Below the pieces are notes generated by a model. The model saw only the letters and a list, made by a program, of their open reading frames with translations. It made no database searches and had not been told where the DNA came from. A stretch of DNA of 64,000 bases, from the NCBI RefSeq assembly GCF_019352895.1, contig NZ_JAAAFX010000004.1, positions 2,368,485 to 2,432,484 of the forward strand. Direction: 5' to 3'. Position 1 is the first letter of the stretch, and each line of letters opens with the position of its first letter. The DNA comes from Variovorax boronicumulans (lineage in GTDB: Bacteria > Pseudomonadota > Gammaproteobacteria > Burkholderiales > Burkholderiaceae_C). Shown in pieces: positions 18,146 through 27,409 of the stretch. A program made the position numbers and the translations under genes.

Positions 18146-19375
18146 TCAGAAAAGGACCCGGCTGCGGATGGTGCCGGGCACCTGGGCGAGCTTCTCGAGC
18201 GCCAGGTCGGACGAGGCCGCATCGATGTCGGTCACCACGTAGCCGACCTTCTCGTTGGTCTGCAGGTACTGCGAGGCGATGTTGATCTGGTTGTCCGAGA
18301 AGATCTTGTTGATCTCCGACAGCACGCCCGGCACGTTGTGGTGGATGTGCAGCAACCGGTGCTTGCCCGGGTGCGCGGGCAGCGCCACCTCGGGGAAGTT
18401 GACCGAGGAGATCGAGGTGCCGTTGTCGCTGTACTTGACCAGTTTCTCGGCCACCTCGCCGCCGATGTTGGCCTGCGCCTCCATCGTGGAGCCGCCGATG
18501 TGCGGCGTGAGGATCACGTTGTCCAGGCCACGCAGCGGCGACTGGAACTCCTCGTTGTTGCTGCCGGGCTCGACCGGGAACACGTCGATCGCCGCACCCC
18601 AGAGCTTCTCGCTTTGGATGCCCTGGGCCAGCGCGTCGATGTCGACCACCGTGCCGCGCGCCGCATTGATCAGGATGCCGCCCTGCTTCATGGCCGCGAT
18701 CTCGGCCGGGCCGATCATCCATTTCGTGGACGGCAGCTCGGGCACGTGCAGGCTCACGATGTCGCTCTGGGCCAGCAGGTCGTGCAGCTTCGGCACCTGG
18801 CGTGCATTGCCCAGCGGCAGCTTGCTCACCACGTCGTAGAAGGCCACGTGCATGCCCAGGCCTTCGGCCAGCACCGACAGCTGGGTGCCGATCGAGCCGT
18901 AGCCCACGATGCCCAGCGTCTTGCCGCGGATCTCGTGCGAATGGGCCGCCGACTTCATCCAGCCGCCGCGGTGCACCAGCGCGTTCTTCGCCGGGATGCC
19001 GCGCAGCAGCAGGATCGCCTCGGCCAGCACCAGTTCGGCCACCGAGCGGGTGTTGGAGTACGGCGCGTTGAACACCGCCACGCCACGCTCGCGCGCCGCG
19101 TTGAGGTCGACCTGGTTGGTGCCGATGCAGAAGCAGCCGACCGCCACCAGCTTGGGCGCCGCCGACAGCACGTCGGCCGTGAGCTTGCTCTGCGAGCGGA
19201 TGCCGAGGAAATGGACGTCGGCCAGCTTGGCCTTGAGCTCCTCGCCTTGCAGCGCCTTGGGCAGGGTCTCGATCTGCGAGTAACCCGCGCCCTTGAGGAC
19301 CTCGATTGCAGAGGGATGCACACCTTCGAGCAGAAGGAACTTGATCTTGCTTTTGTCGAGGGAGGTCTTGCTCAT
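18146..19375 (-). CDS. serA: D-3-phosphoglycerate dehydrogenase
   Basis: 409 residues, nearly collinear with E. coli SerA (410). It oxidises 3-phosphoglycerate to 3-phosphohydroxypyruvate, the first step of serine synthesis. Visible are the NAD-binding GIVGYGSIGTQL near residue 155, the catalytic INAARGTVVD, AIDVFPVEP and TPHIGGST (Arg, Glu, His), and a C-terminal ACT domain (HHNVPGVLSEINKIF... ) for serine feedback. In some bacteria this enzyme reduces 2-oxoglutarate to D-2-hydroxyglutarate to regenerate NAD, which fits the FAD oxidoreductase encoded next to it. It is divergent from ugpB across a 251-bp gap. Confidence 0.96.
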   Translation of the reverse strand: MSKTSLDKSKIKFLLLEGVHPSAIEVLKGAGYSQIETLPKALQGEELKAKLADVHFLGIRSQSKLTADVLSAAPKLVAVGCFCIGTNQVDLNAARERGVAVFNAPYSNTRSVAELVLAEAILLLRGIPAKNALVHRGGWMKSAAHSHEIRGKTLGIVGYGSIGTQLSVLAEGLGMHVAFYDVVSKLPLGNARQVPKLHDLLAQSDIVSLHVPELPSTKWMIGPAEIAAMKQGGILINAARGTVVDIDALAQGIQSEKLWGAAIDVFPVEPGSNNEEFQSPLRGLDNVILTPHIGGSTMEAQANIGGEVAEKLVKYSDNGTSISSVNFPEVALPAHPGKHRLLHIHHNVPGVLSEINKIFSDNQINIASQYLQTNEKVGYVVTDIDAASSDLALEKLAQVPGTIRSRVLF

Positions 19376-19626
19376 GGGAGGTCGCGAAAGCCCTGCGAAT
19401 CGCTCGCAAGACAGAGCTGAAAAGGAGGGATGACGATGCTAGCATGGTGCAGCGCAACACAACGGCTGGCGGGCCCCGGCCCGGGCGCCAAAAGGGTTTC
19501 CCCGCTTGGCGCCGTCGACACCCTCGTGCGACAAACATGACGCGGTTGTGTCACAGGCACGACCTACGATCAAGCACGGTCTACCATTCGCGCTTTTCTG
19601 CTTTCAAAATCCCATCAGGAGTCTTC

Positions 19627-20937
19627 ATGCGATTCAAAACGCTCGCCTTGGCCTCGGCGCTCGCGGCAACACTGTTCAACACGGCGCAAGCGCAGACCGA
19701 GATCCAGTGGTGGCACTCGATGACCGCGGTCAACAACGAGTGGGTCAACGACCTCGCCAAGCAATTCAACGAAAGCCAGAAGGACTACAAGATCGTCCCG
19801 ACCTTCAAGGGCACGTACGACGAGTCGATGACCGCCTCGATCGCGGCCTTCCGCGCCGGCAACGCACCGCACATCCTGCAGGTGTTCGAAGTGGGGACCG
19901 CCACGATGCAGGCCAGCAAGGGCGCGGTCATCCCGGTGGGCCAGATCATGAAGGACGCGGGCGAGAAGTTCGACCCGGCCGCCTACATCCCCGCCGTGGC
20001 CGGCTACTACACGGCCCCCAACGGCCAGATGCTGAGCTTCCCGTTCAACAGCTCGACCACCATCTTCTATTTCAACAAGGACGCCTTCAAGGCGGCCGGC
20101 CTGCCGACCGACAAGGCGCCGGCGACCTGGCCCGAAGTGGTGGCCGCGGCCGCCAAGCTCAAGGCCAGCGGCCACAAGTGCCCGTTCACCACCGCCTGGC
20201 AGAACTGGACCCAGGTCGAGAGCTTCTCGGCCTGGCACAACGTCGAGTTCGCCTCCAAGGCCAACGGCCTGCAGGGCCTGGACGCCCGCCTGAAGGTCGA
20301 TTCGCCGCTGCATGTGCGCCACATCGAGAACCTGGCCAACATGGCCAAGCAGGGCCTGTTCGTCTACAAGGGCCGCGGCAACGTGCCCGAGGCTTCGTTC
20401 GTCTCGGGCGAGTGCGCCATGATCAACACCTCCTCGGGCTTCTACGGCAACGTGGCCAAGAACGCCAAGTTCGCCTACGGCCTGGCACCTCTGCCCTACT
20501 ACCCGGACGTGCCGGGCGCACCGCAGAACACCGTCATCGGTGGCGCCAGCCTGTGGGTGATGTCGGGCAAGAAGGCCGAGGAGTACAAGGGCGTGGCCAA
20601 GTTCTTCAGCTTCATCTCGCAGCCTGAAGTGCAGTCCGCCAGCCACAAGCGCACGGGCTACCTGCCCGTCACGACCGCCTCGTACAAGCTGACCGAGGAA
20701 TCCGGCTTCTACAAGCAGAACCCGGGCACCGACGTCGCCGTGACGCAGATGATCCGCAAGGTGACCGACAAGAGCCGCGGCATCCGCCTGGGCAACTACG
20801 TGCAGATCCGCGCCATCGAGGACGAAGAACTCGAACAGGTCTGGAATGGCAAGAAGACCGCCAAGGAAGCCCTGGACTCGATCGTCAAGCGCGGCAACGA
20901 GCAGCTCGAGCGCTTCCAGAAAGCCAACAAGGGCTGA
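19627..20937 (+). CDS. ugpB: sn-glycerol-3-phosphate ABC transporter, substrate-binding protein
   Basis: 436-residue periplasmic binding protein with a Sec signal peptide ending AQA-QTE at about residue 22. The mature start TEIQWWHSMTAVNNEWVNDLAKQFN and later SFPFNSSTTIFYFNKDAFKAAG are typical of UgpB, which binds glycerol-3-phosphate and glycerophosphodiesters. The ATG at 19627 has CAGGAG 6 bp upstream. It starts the ugpBAECQ operon and is separated from ugpA by an intercistronic hairpin, as expected when a binding protein must be made in excess over the membrane parts. Phosphate control is usual for this family, but I find no convincing Pho box in the 251-bp upstream gap. Confidence 0.94.
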   Translation: MRFKTLALASALAATLFNTAQAQTEIQWWHSMTAVNNEWVNDLAKQFNESQKDYKIVPTFKGTYDESMTASIAAFRAGNAPHILQVFEVGTATMQASKGAVIPVGQIMKDAGEKFDPAAYIPAVAGYYTAPNGQMLSFPFNSSTTIFYFNKDAFKAAGLPTDKAPATWPEVVAAAAKLKASGHKCPFTTAWQNWTQVESFSAWHNVEFASKANGLQGLDARLKVDSPLHVRHIENLANMAKQGLFVYKGRGNVPEASFVSGECAMINTSSGFYGNVAKNAKFAYGLAPLPYYPDVPGAPQNTVIGGASLWVMSGKKAEEYKGVAKFFSFISQPEVQSASHKRTGYLPVTTASYKLTEESGFYKQNPGTDVAVTQMIRKVTDKSRGIRLGNYVQIRAIEDEELEQVWNGKKTAKEALDSIVKRGNEQLERFQKANKG

Positions 20938-21043
20938 CGCCTTTTCGGTCTTCGCCGCACCGCCGGCACCCCGCCCTGGCCTCCCTGCGAGACAGAGAGG
21001 GTTCCCGCCGGTAAAAGAGGGGCGTCGACCACAGTAGACTCTG

Positions 21044-21079
21044 CCCGCCGCGCTTTCGAGCCCGGCGGGTTTTCTTTTA
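21044..21079 (+). terminator. Intercistronic terminator-like hairpin between ugpB and ugpA
   Basis: CCCGCCG (21044-21050) pairs with CGGCGGG (21063-21069) and is followed by TTTTCTTTTA, a full intrinsic terminator only 13-20 bp before the ugpA ATG. Partial read-through would keep ugpB expression above that of the transporter genes. Confidence 0.8.
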
Positions 21080-21091
21080 TCCAGGGTCCCT

Positions 21092-21973
21092 ATGGAAAAA
21101 CGCGTTTTCTTTCGCTCCGGCTGGTTGCCGTGGCTGCTTCTGACACCCCAAATGGCGGTGATCCTGGTCTTCTTCTTCTGGCCTGCGGCGCAGGCCTTGC
21201 TGCAGTCGCTGCAGCAGCAGGACCCGTTCGGCACGTCCATCGAGTTCGTCGGCTTCGACAACTTCAGGCAGCTGTTCGCCGACCCGAGCTACGTCGAGTC
21301 CTTCAAGACGACCGCGCTGTTCTCGGTGCTGGTCGCCGGCATCGGCATCAGCCTGTCGCTGATGCTGGCGGTGTTCGCCGACCGCGTGGTGCGCGGCGCC
21401 ACCTTCTACAAGACGATGCTGATCCTGCCCTACGCCGTGGCCCCCGCGGTCGCGGCCGTGCTGTGGGTGTTCATGTTCTCGCCGTCGCTGGGCGTCGTGG
21501 CCTATGCGCTGGGCAAGTTCGGCATCAACTGGAACCACCTGCTGGACTCCGGCCACGCCATGACGCTGATTGTCATGGCCTCGGTCTGGAAGCAGATTTC
21601 CTACAACTTCCTGTTCTTCCTGGCCGGCCTGCAGTCGATCCCGAAGTCGCTGATCGAAGCCGCCGCCATCGACGGCGCGCGCCCGTGGCGCCGCTTCTGG
21701 ACGGTGCAGTTCCCGCTGCTCTCGCCCACCACCTTCTTCCTGCTGGTGATCAACGTGGTCTACGCCTTCTTCGACACCTTCGCGATCGTCGATGCGGCCA
21801 CGCAAGGCGGCCCGGGCAAGGACACCGCGATCCTGGTCTACAAGGTTTATTACGACGGCTTCAAGGCCATGGACCTCGGCGGTTCGGCGGCCCAGTCGGT
21901 GGTGCTGATGCTCATCGTCGTGGCGCTCACGGTCGTGCAATTCCGCTACGTCGAGAAAAAGGTTCAATACTGA
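21092..21973 (+). CDS. ugpA: sn-glycerol-3-phosphate ABC transporter, permease
   Basis: 293-residue inner-membrane permease with six predicted helices, the first at residues 12-33. The EAA loop that docks the ATPase is visible as [22 protein letters not shown] near residue 190. It pairs with UgpE (its stop is 1 bp from the ugpE ATG) and with UgpC. Sequence character ([23 protein letters not shown]) matches UgpA closely. Confidence 0.94.
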   Translation: MEKRVFFRSGWLPWLLLTPQMAVILVFFFWPAAQALLQSLQQQDPFGTSIEFVGFDNFRQLFADPSYVESFKTTALFSVLVAGIGISLSLMLAVFADRVVRGATFYKTMLILPYAVAPAVAAVLWVFMFSPSLGVVAYALGKFGINWNHLLDSGHAMTLIVMASVWKQISYNFLFFLAGLQSIPKSLIEAAAIDGARPWRRFWTVQFPLLSPTTFFLLVINVVYAFFDTFAIVDAATQGGPGKDTAILVYKVYYDGFKAMDLGGSAAQSVVLMLIVVALTVVQFRYVEKKVQY

Positions 21974-21974
21974 T

Positions 21975-22826
21975 ATGGTCGAAAAACGCGGAACCCACGG
22001 GATCCTGGCGCACGTCGTCATGGTGCTCGGCGTCCTGATCGTCGCCTTCCCGCTCTACCTGGCCTTTGTGGCCTCCACCCACACGGCGCAGGAGATCGTG
22101 CAGGCGCCGATGCCGCTGCTGCCCGGCGGCCACATGTGGGACAGCTACAAGGCCGCGCTGTTCGGCCGCGAAACCAGCGCCGGCTCCAATGCGCCGGTGG
22201 CCCACATGATGTGGGTCAGCTTCGTGACCGCCATGGTGATCTCGGTCGGCAAGATCTCGATCTCGCTGCTGTCGGCCTTCGCGATCGTCTACTTCCGCTT
22301 CCCGTTCAAGAAGATCTGCTTCTGGGCCATCTTCGTGACGCTGATGCTGCCGGTGGAGGTGCGGATCCTGCCCACCTACAAGGTGCTGGCCGACCTGAAC
22401 ATGCTCAACACCTATGCGGGTCTCACGGTGCCGCTGATCGCGTCGGCCACGGCCACCTTCCTGTTCCGCCAGTTCTTCCTGACGGTGCCCGAGGAATTGA
22501 CCGAAGCCTCGCGCATGGACGGCGCGGGCCCGATGCGCTTCTTCTTCGACGTGCTGCTGCCCCTGTCGAAGACCTCGATCGCGGCGCTGTTCGTGATCCA
22601 GTTCATCTACGGCTGGAACCAGTACCTCTGGCCGCTGCTCGCGACCACCAGCGAAGACATGTACCCGGTGGTGGTGGGCATCAAGCGGATGATCGCCGGC
22701 GGCGACGGCCAGAACGAGTGGAACGTGGTGATGGCCACGGCCATCCTCGCGATGCTGCCGCCCGCGCTGGTCGTGGTGCTGATGCAGAAGTGGTTCGTCA
22801 AGGGCCTGGTCGACACAGAGAAGTGA
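21975..22826 (+). CDS. ugpE: sn-glycerol-3-phosphate ABC transporter, permease
   Basis: 283-residue second permease of the Ugp system with six helices. The EAA motif reads EASRMDGAGPMRFFFDVLLPL near residue 176, and the C-terminal region contains NQYLWPLLATTSEDMYPVVVGIKRM, typical of UgpE. It follows ugpA after one base. A composite palindromic repeat begins directly after its stop codon and separates it from ugpC by 137 bp. Confidence 0.94.
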   Translation: MVEKRGTHGILAHVVMVLGVLIVAFPLYLAFVASTHTAQEIVQAPMPLLPGGHMWDSYKAALFGRETSAGSNAPVAHMMWVSFVTAMVISVGKISISLLSAFAIVYFRFPFKKICFWAIFVTLMLPVEVRILPTYKVLADLNMLNTYAGLTVPLIASATATFLFRQFFLTVPEELTEASRMDGAGPMRFFFDVLLPLSKTSIAALFVIQFIYGWNQYLWPLLATTSEDMYPVVVGIKRMIAGGDGQNEWNVVMATAILAMLPPALVVVLMQKWFVKGLVDTEK

Positions 22827-22916
22827 CCCACCCCCGAGGCGGGCTCACTTCGTGTAGCCCGCTCCCCCCTTAAGGGGGCACCACCAGCGGCCCGGCGAAG
22901 CCGGTTCTGCGGTGGT
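22827..22916 (+). repeat. Composite intergenic palindromic repeat, copy 1
   Basis: About 90 bp starting at the base after the ugpE stop. In the direction of transcription it has three parts: a stem GCGGGCT...AGCCCGC around CACTTCGTGT (22839-22860), a CCCCCTTAAGGGGG stem (22865-22878), and a core with CGGCCCGGCGAAGCCGGTT near 22888-22906 ending GCGGTGGT. Copies at 52414-52501 and 56583-56677 have the same order and the same orientation relative to transcription. Confidence 0.8.
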
Positions 22917-22963
22917 CCTGGAAAAAGAAATAGCGCCTCGTTGAGGCAGAGATCGAGAAGAAC

Positions 22964-23971
<1,008 letters not shown>

Positions 23972-23973
23972 CC

Positions 23974-24714
23974 ATGGCGGCGCCCTGGCCCTACCCCCGC
24001 TGGGTCGCGCATCGCGGCGCCGGCAAGCTCGCGCCCGAGAACACGCTAGCGGCCTTCCGGCTGGGCGCTTCGCATGGCTACCGCATGTTCGAGTGCGACG
24101 CCAAGCTCAGCGCCGACGGCGTGCCCTTCCTGATGCACGACAGCACGCTGGAACGCACCACCAGCGGCCGCGGCACCGGCGGCGACCGGCCGTGGGCCGA
24201 ACTGTCGCAGCTCGACGCCGGCAGCTGGCATTCGCGCGCCTTCGCGGGCGAGCCGCTGCCCAGCCTGGAGAACGTGGCGCGCTACTGCGTGCGCAACCAC
24301 CTGCTGCTGAACATCGAGATCAAGCCCACGCCCGGCGTCGAACGCCGCACCGGCGAAGTGGTGGCACGCGACGCCGCACGGCTCTGGGCCGGCGAGGCGA
24401 TCCCGCCGCTTCTGACCTCCTTCAAGACCGAGGCGCTGGCCGGCGCGCGCGACGCGGCGCCCCAGTTGCCGCGCGGGCTGCTGCTCGACACGCTGTGGGA
24501 CGGCTGGCTGGTCGCGGCGCGCGATCTGGGCTGCGTGGCGATCGTCTGCAACCATGCGTTGTGGGACGCCACCACCGTGGCCCTGGCCCATGAGGCCGGG
24601 ATGCGCACGCTGAGCTACACCGTCAACGACGAGTGGGCGGCCGAGCGACTCATCGCCCTGGGCACCGACGGCATCATCACCGACCGCGTCGATCTGTTCA
24701 GCCCCGCGGGCTGA
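23974..24714 (+). CDS. ugpQ: Glycerophosphodiester phosphodiesterase
   Basis: 246 residues, cytoplasmic (no signal peptide). It hydrolyses glycerophosphodiesters imported by Ugp to glycerol-3-phosphate and an alcohol. The catalytic pattern is intact: AHRGAGKLAPENT (His/Arg, Glu), MFECDAKLSADGVPFLMHD (metal ligands Glu, Asp and the second His) and NIEIKP. The terminal ALGTDGIITDRVDL is typical of the family. Position directly after ugpC completes the ugpBAECQ operon. Confidence 0.95.
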   Translation: MAAPWPYPRWVAHRGAGKLAPENTLAAFRLGASHGYRMFECDAKLSADGVPFLMHDSTLERTTSGRGTGGDRPWAELSQLDAGSWHSRAFAGEPLPSLENVARYCVRNHLLLNIEIKPTPGVERRTGEVVARDAARLWAGEAIPPLLTSFKTEALAGARDAAPQLPRGLLLDTLWDGWLVAARDLGCVAIVCNHALWDATTVALAHEAGMRTLSYTVNDEWAAERLIALGTDGIITDRVDLFSPAG

Positions 24715-24736
24715 ATCCGGCGCCGCCGCGGGCTCT

Positions 24737-24742
24737 CATAAT
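24737..24742 (+). promoter_or_regulatory. Possible -10 element directly before the MscS-type gene
   Basis: CATAAT lies 6 bp before the ATG at 24749, a spacing that would put the transcription start on or beside the start codon. The surrounding region is very GC-rich and no Shine-Dalgarno sequence is seen. No good -35 is visible. Confidence 0.4.
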
Positions 24743-24748
24743 GGCCCG

Positions 24749-27253
24749 ATGAGATCCATTTCCCGCGGGCTGGCCGCCCTGCTGCTGCTGGCGGCCTTCG
24801 CCATGACCGCTGTCGCGGCCCCACCGCCGGCGGCCAAGGCCACGGCCGTGGCCGTGACCGCCGGCGACGGCAGCAATGGCAGCCCGGTGCCGGCGCCCGA
24901 AATCACGGTGCCCGCGCTGCGCGCCCGGCTCGACAAGATCCCCGAGGCGGTCGACACCGACGACGACGTCACGGCCCTGGTCGCGCAGACCCAGGACATC
25001 GTGGCCCAGGCCCAGCGCTTCGTGGCCTCGCGCGCCGGCCCGCTGGCCGACCTCAACGCCCGGCTGGGTGAACTGGGCACCGCCCCGCCCAAGGGCACCG
25101 CCGAGGACGCCGACATCACGCGCCAGCGGGCCGCGCTGGAAAAGGAACGCAACGCGCTGGACGCCGACATCCGGCTCGCACGCCTGGTCGCGGTCGACGC
25201 CCAGCAGCGCGGCAGCGACCTGCTCGCCCAGCGCCGCGCGCTGTTCGAGGCGCATCTGCTCGAACGCTCCAATTCACCGCTGGCCGGCGCCTTCTGGCGT
25301 GACATCCGCAGTGCCTGGCCGACCGACCGCGACCGGCTGGTGGCGCTCGAGAAGGAGGTCCGCACCGGTGTCTCGACCGCCCTGCACGGCCCCGAGCGCG
25401 GCGGCGTGATCGCCTCGCTGGTCGGCGCGCTGCTGCTGGCCCTGCTGGGCAGCTGGGCCGCCGAACACGGGCTCACCCGGCTCGCGGCCCGCAGCTTCCC
25501 GATGGGCCGGCTGCGGCGCTCGCTGCTGGCCGTGGCCATGGTGACGGCCACCGTGCTGATCGTGGCGCTGGCCGCGCAATGGGGCTGGCAGACGCTCGAG
25601 GACGCGGGCCAGTGGGGCCCGACCGCGCAGCGCCTGGGCGAATCGGTGGCCAACTTCGCCATCTTCGTGGGCTTCGTGATCGGCCTAGGCCGTGCCCTGC
25701 TGGCCAACGGCCGACCGTCGTGGCGGCTGCCGCCGATGGCCGACGCCATGGCCGCGCGCATGGCGCCCTACCCCTGGCTGATCGCGGGCGTGACCACGCT
25801 GATCTGGCTCACGACCCAGATCAACACGCTGGTCGACGCCAGCCTGGCCGCCACGGTTGCGACCCATGTGGCCACGGCCCTGGCGCTGACCGCACTGACG
25901 GTGGTGATGCTGATGCGCCTGCGCCTGCCCGAGGCCGACGTGGCGCCGGCCATCGCCGCAGCGCCCGCGCCCGACGCGCTCAAGCCGGAAGAGGCCGCGG
26001 CGCTCGCCGGCCGGCCCCTGTGGGTCGGGCTGGTGACCGGCGCGGTCGCGGTGGTGCTGATCGCGATCTGCGTGCTGGCCGCCTTCGGCTATGTGTCGCT
26101 GGCCAGCTTCCTCGCCAGCCAGCTGACCTGGACCGGCGTGGTGGGCGCCGCGGCCTACCTGCTGTTCAAGTTCACCGACGACCTGTTCATCGCGCTGCTG
26201 TCCTCGCGCAGCAATGCCGGCCAGCGGCTGCAGAAGAGCCTCAACGTCGCGCCGCAGACGCTCGACCAGGCGGCCATCGTGCTGTCCGCGGTGGGCCGCG
26301 TCGCGCTGTTCTTCTACCTGGTGATCGCGCTGCTGGCGCCGCTGGGCACGTCGCCGAGCGAACTGTTCCAGCGCAGCGGCAAGGTCGGCTCCAGCCTCAA
26401 GGTGGGCCAGTTCGAGCTGGTGCCGGGCGCGCTGTTCGGCGCGCTTGCGGTGCTGGTGATCGGCTTCCTCGTGCTGCGGCTGTTCAAGCGCTGGCTCGAC
26501 AACAGCTACCTGCCGAGCACCACGCTCGAGCCCGGCATGCGCAGCTCGCTCACCACCCTGCTGGGCTATGTGGGCGGCATCCTGGTGGTCGCCTCGGCGC
26601 TGTCGGCGCTGGGCATCGGCATCGAACGCATCGCCTGGGTGGCGAGCGCGCTGTCGGTGGGTATCGGCTTCGGGCTGCAGGCCATCGTGCAGAACTTCAT
26701 CTCGGGGCTGATCCTGCTGGCCGAGCGGCCGGTGAAGGTGGGCGACTGGGTGGTGCTGGGCACGGCCGAGGGCGACGTGCGTCGCATCAACGTGCGCGCC
26801 ACCGAGATCCAGCTGGGCGACCGCTCGACGCTGATCGTGCCGAATTCCGAGTTCATCACCAAGACCGTGCGCAACATGACGCTGGCCAATGCCGAAGGCC
26901 GCGTGCTGATCCGCCTGCCGATGCCGCTGACCACCGACGCGCAGCAGGTGCGCACGCTGATGCTCGCGGCCTGCAGCACCCACGAGGGCGTGCTGGCGAC
27001 GCCCGCACCCTCGCTCACGCTCGAGGGCATCGAGAACGGGCTGCTGATCTTCCAGGCCATCGCCTATGTGGCGAGCCCGCGGCTGGCGGGTGGCGTGCGC
27101 AGCGACCTGCTGTTCGTGATCCTCGAAGAGCTCAAGAAGGCCGGGCTGCCGATGGCGACGCCGACCACGATGGTGATGGCGCCGGCCGAGCCGGCGGCGG
27201 CGGCCGTGGTGCCGGCCACGCCCAGCTCGCCGATCCCCGGCACGCAGACCTGA
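24749..27253 (+). CDS. Large mechanosensitive ion channel (DUF3772 + MscS)
   Basis: 834 residues. Domain order: signal-like N-terminus (residues 1-28), periplasmic DUF3772 region rich in helices (about 60-200), many membrane helices (about 220-640), and a C-terminal MscS core. The pore helix and beta domain read GFGLQAIVQNFISGLILLAERPVKVGDWVVLG, followed by RRINVRATEIQLGDRSTLIVPNSEF. It should open under membrane tension and release solutes on hypo-osmotic shock. The Ala/Pro-rich last 40 residues are probably unstructured. It starts 34 bp after ugpQ and could be read with that operon or from its own nearby -10. Confidence 0.92.
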   Translation: MRSISRGLAALLLLAAFAMTAVAAPPPAAKATAVAVTAGDGSNGSPVPAPEITVPALRARLDKIPEAVDTDDDVTALVAQTQDIVAQAQRFVASRAGPLADLNARLGELGTAPPKGTAEDADITRQRAALEKERNALDADIRLARLVAVDAQQRGSDLLAQRRALFEAHLLERSNSPLAGAFWRDIRSAWPTDRDRLVALEKEVRTGVSTALHGPERGGVIASLVGALLLALLGSWAAEHGLTRLAARSFPMGRLRRSLLAVAMVTATVLIVALAAQWGWQTLEDAGQWGPTAQRLGESVANFAIFVGFVIGLGRALLANGRPSWRLPPMADAMAARMAPYPWLIAGVTTLIWLTTQINTLVDASLAATVATHVATALALTALTVVMLMRLRLPEADVAPAIAAAPAPDALKPEEAAALAGRPLWVGLVTGAVAVVLIAICVLAAFGYVSLASFLASQLTWTGVVGAAAYLLFKFTDDLFIALLSSRSNAGQRLQKSLNVAPQTLDQAAIVLSAVGRVALFFYLVIALLAPLGTSPSELFQRSGKVGSSLKVGQFELVPGALFGALAVLVIGFLVLRLFKRWLDNSYLPSTTLEPGMRSSLTTLLGYVGGILVVASALSALGIGIERIAWVASALSVGIGFGLQAIVQNFISGLILLAERPVKVGDWVVLGTAEGDVRRINVRATEIQLGDRSTLIVPNSEFITKTVRNMTLANAEGRVLIRLPMPLTTDAQQVRTLMLAACSTHEGVLATPAPSLTLEGIENGLLIFQAIAYVASPRLAGGVRSDLLFVILEELKKAGLPMATPTTMVMAPAEPAAAAVVPATPSSPIPGTQT

Positions 27254-27409
27254 CGCGATTCGGGGATTCATGCACCGTCCCTGTGCGTTCCAGCCTCTAG
27301 ACTCGCCATTGCCGGCAACGCATTGCGCGCGCCGGCCTGCTGCGTGCCGCGCCGGTCATCCAGACCGAAGCGGCATTCAGACGCATCCACGCTTCTTCGG
27401 AGACCTTCA

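Noticed and set aside
19500..19600. Possible Pho box upstream of ugpB
   Set aside because: TGTGTCACAGG near 19550 resembles one half-site, but no second half at the right spacing is found. Not enough for a call.
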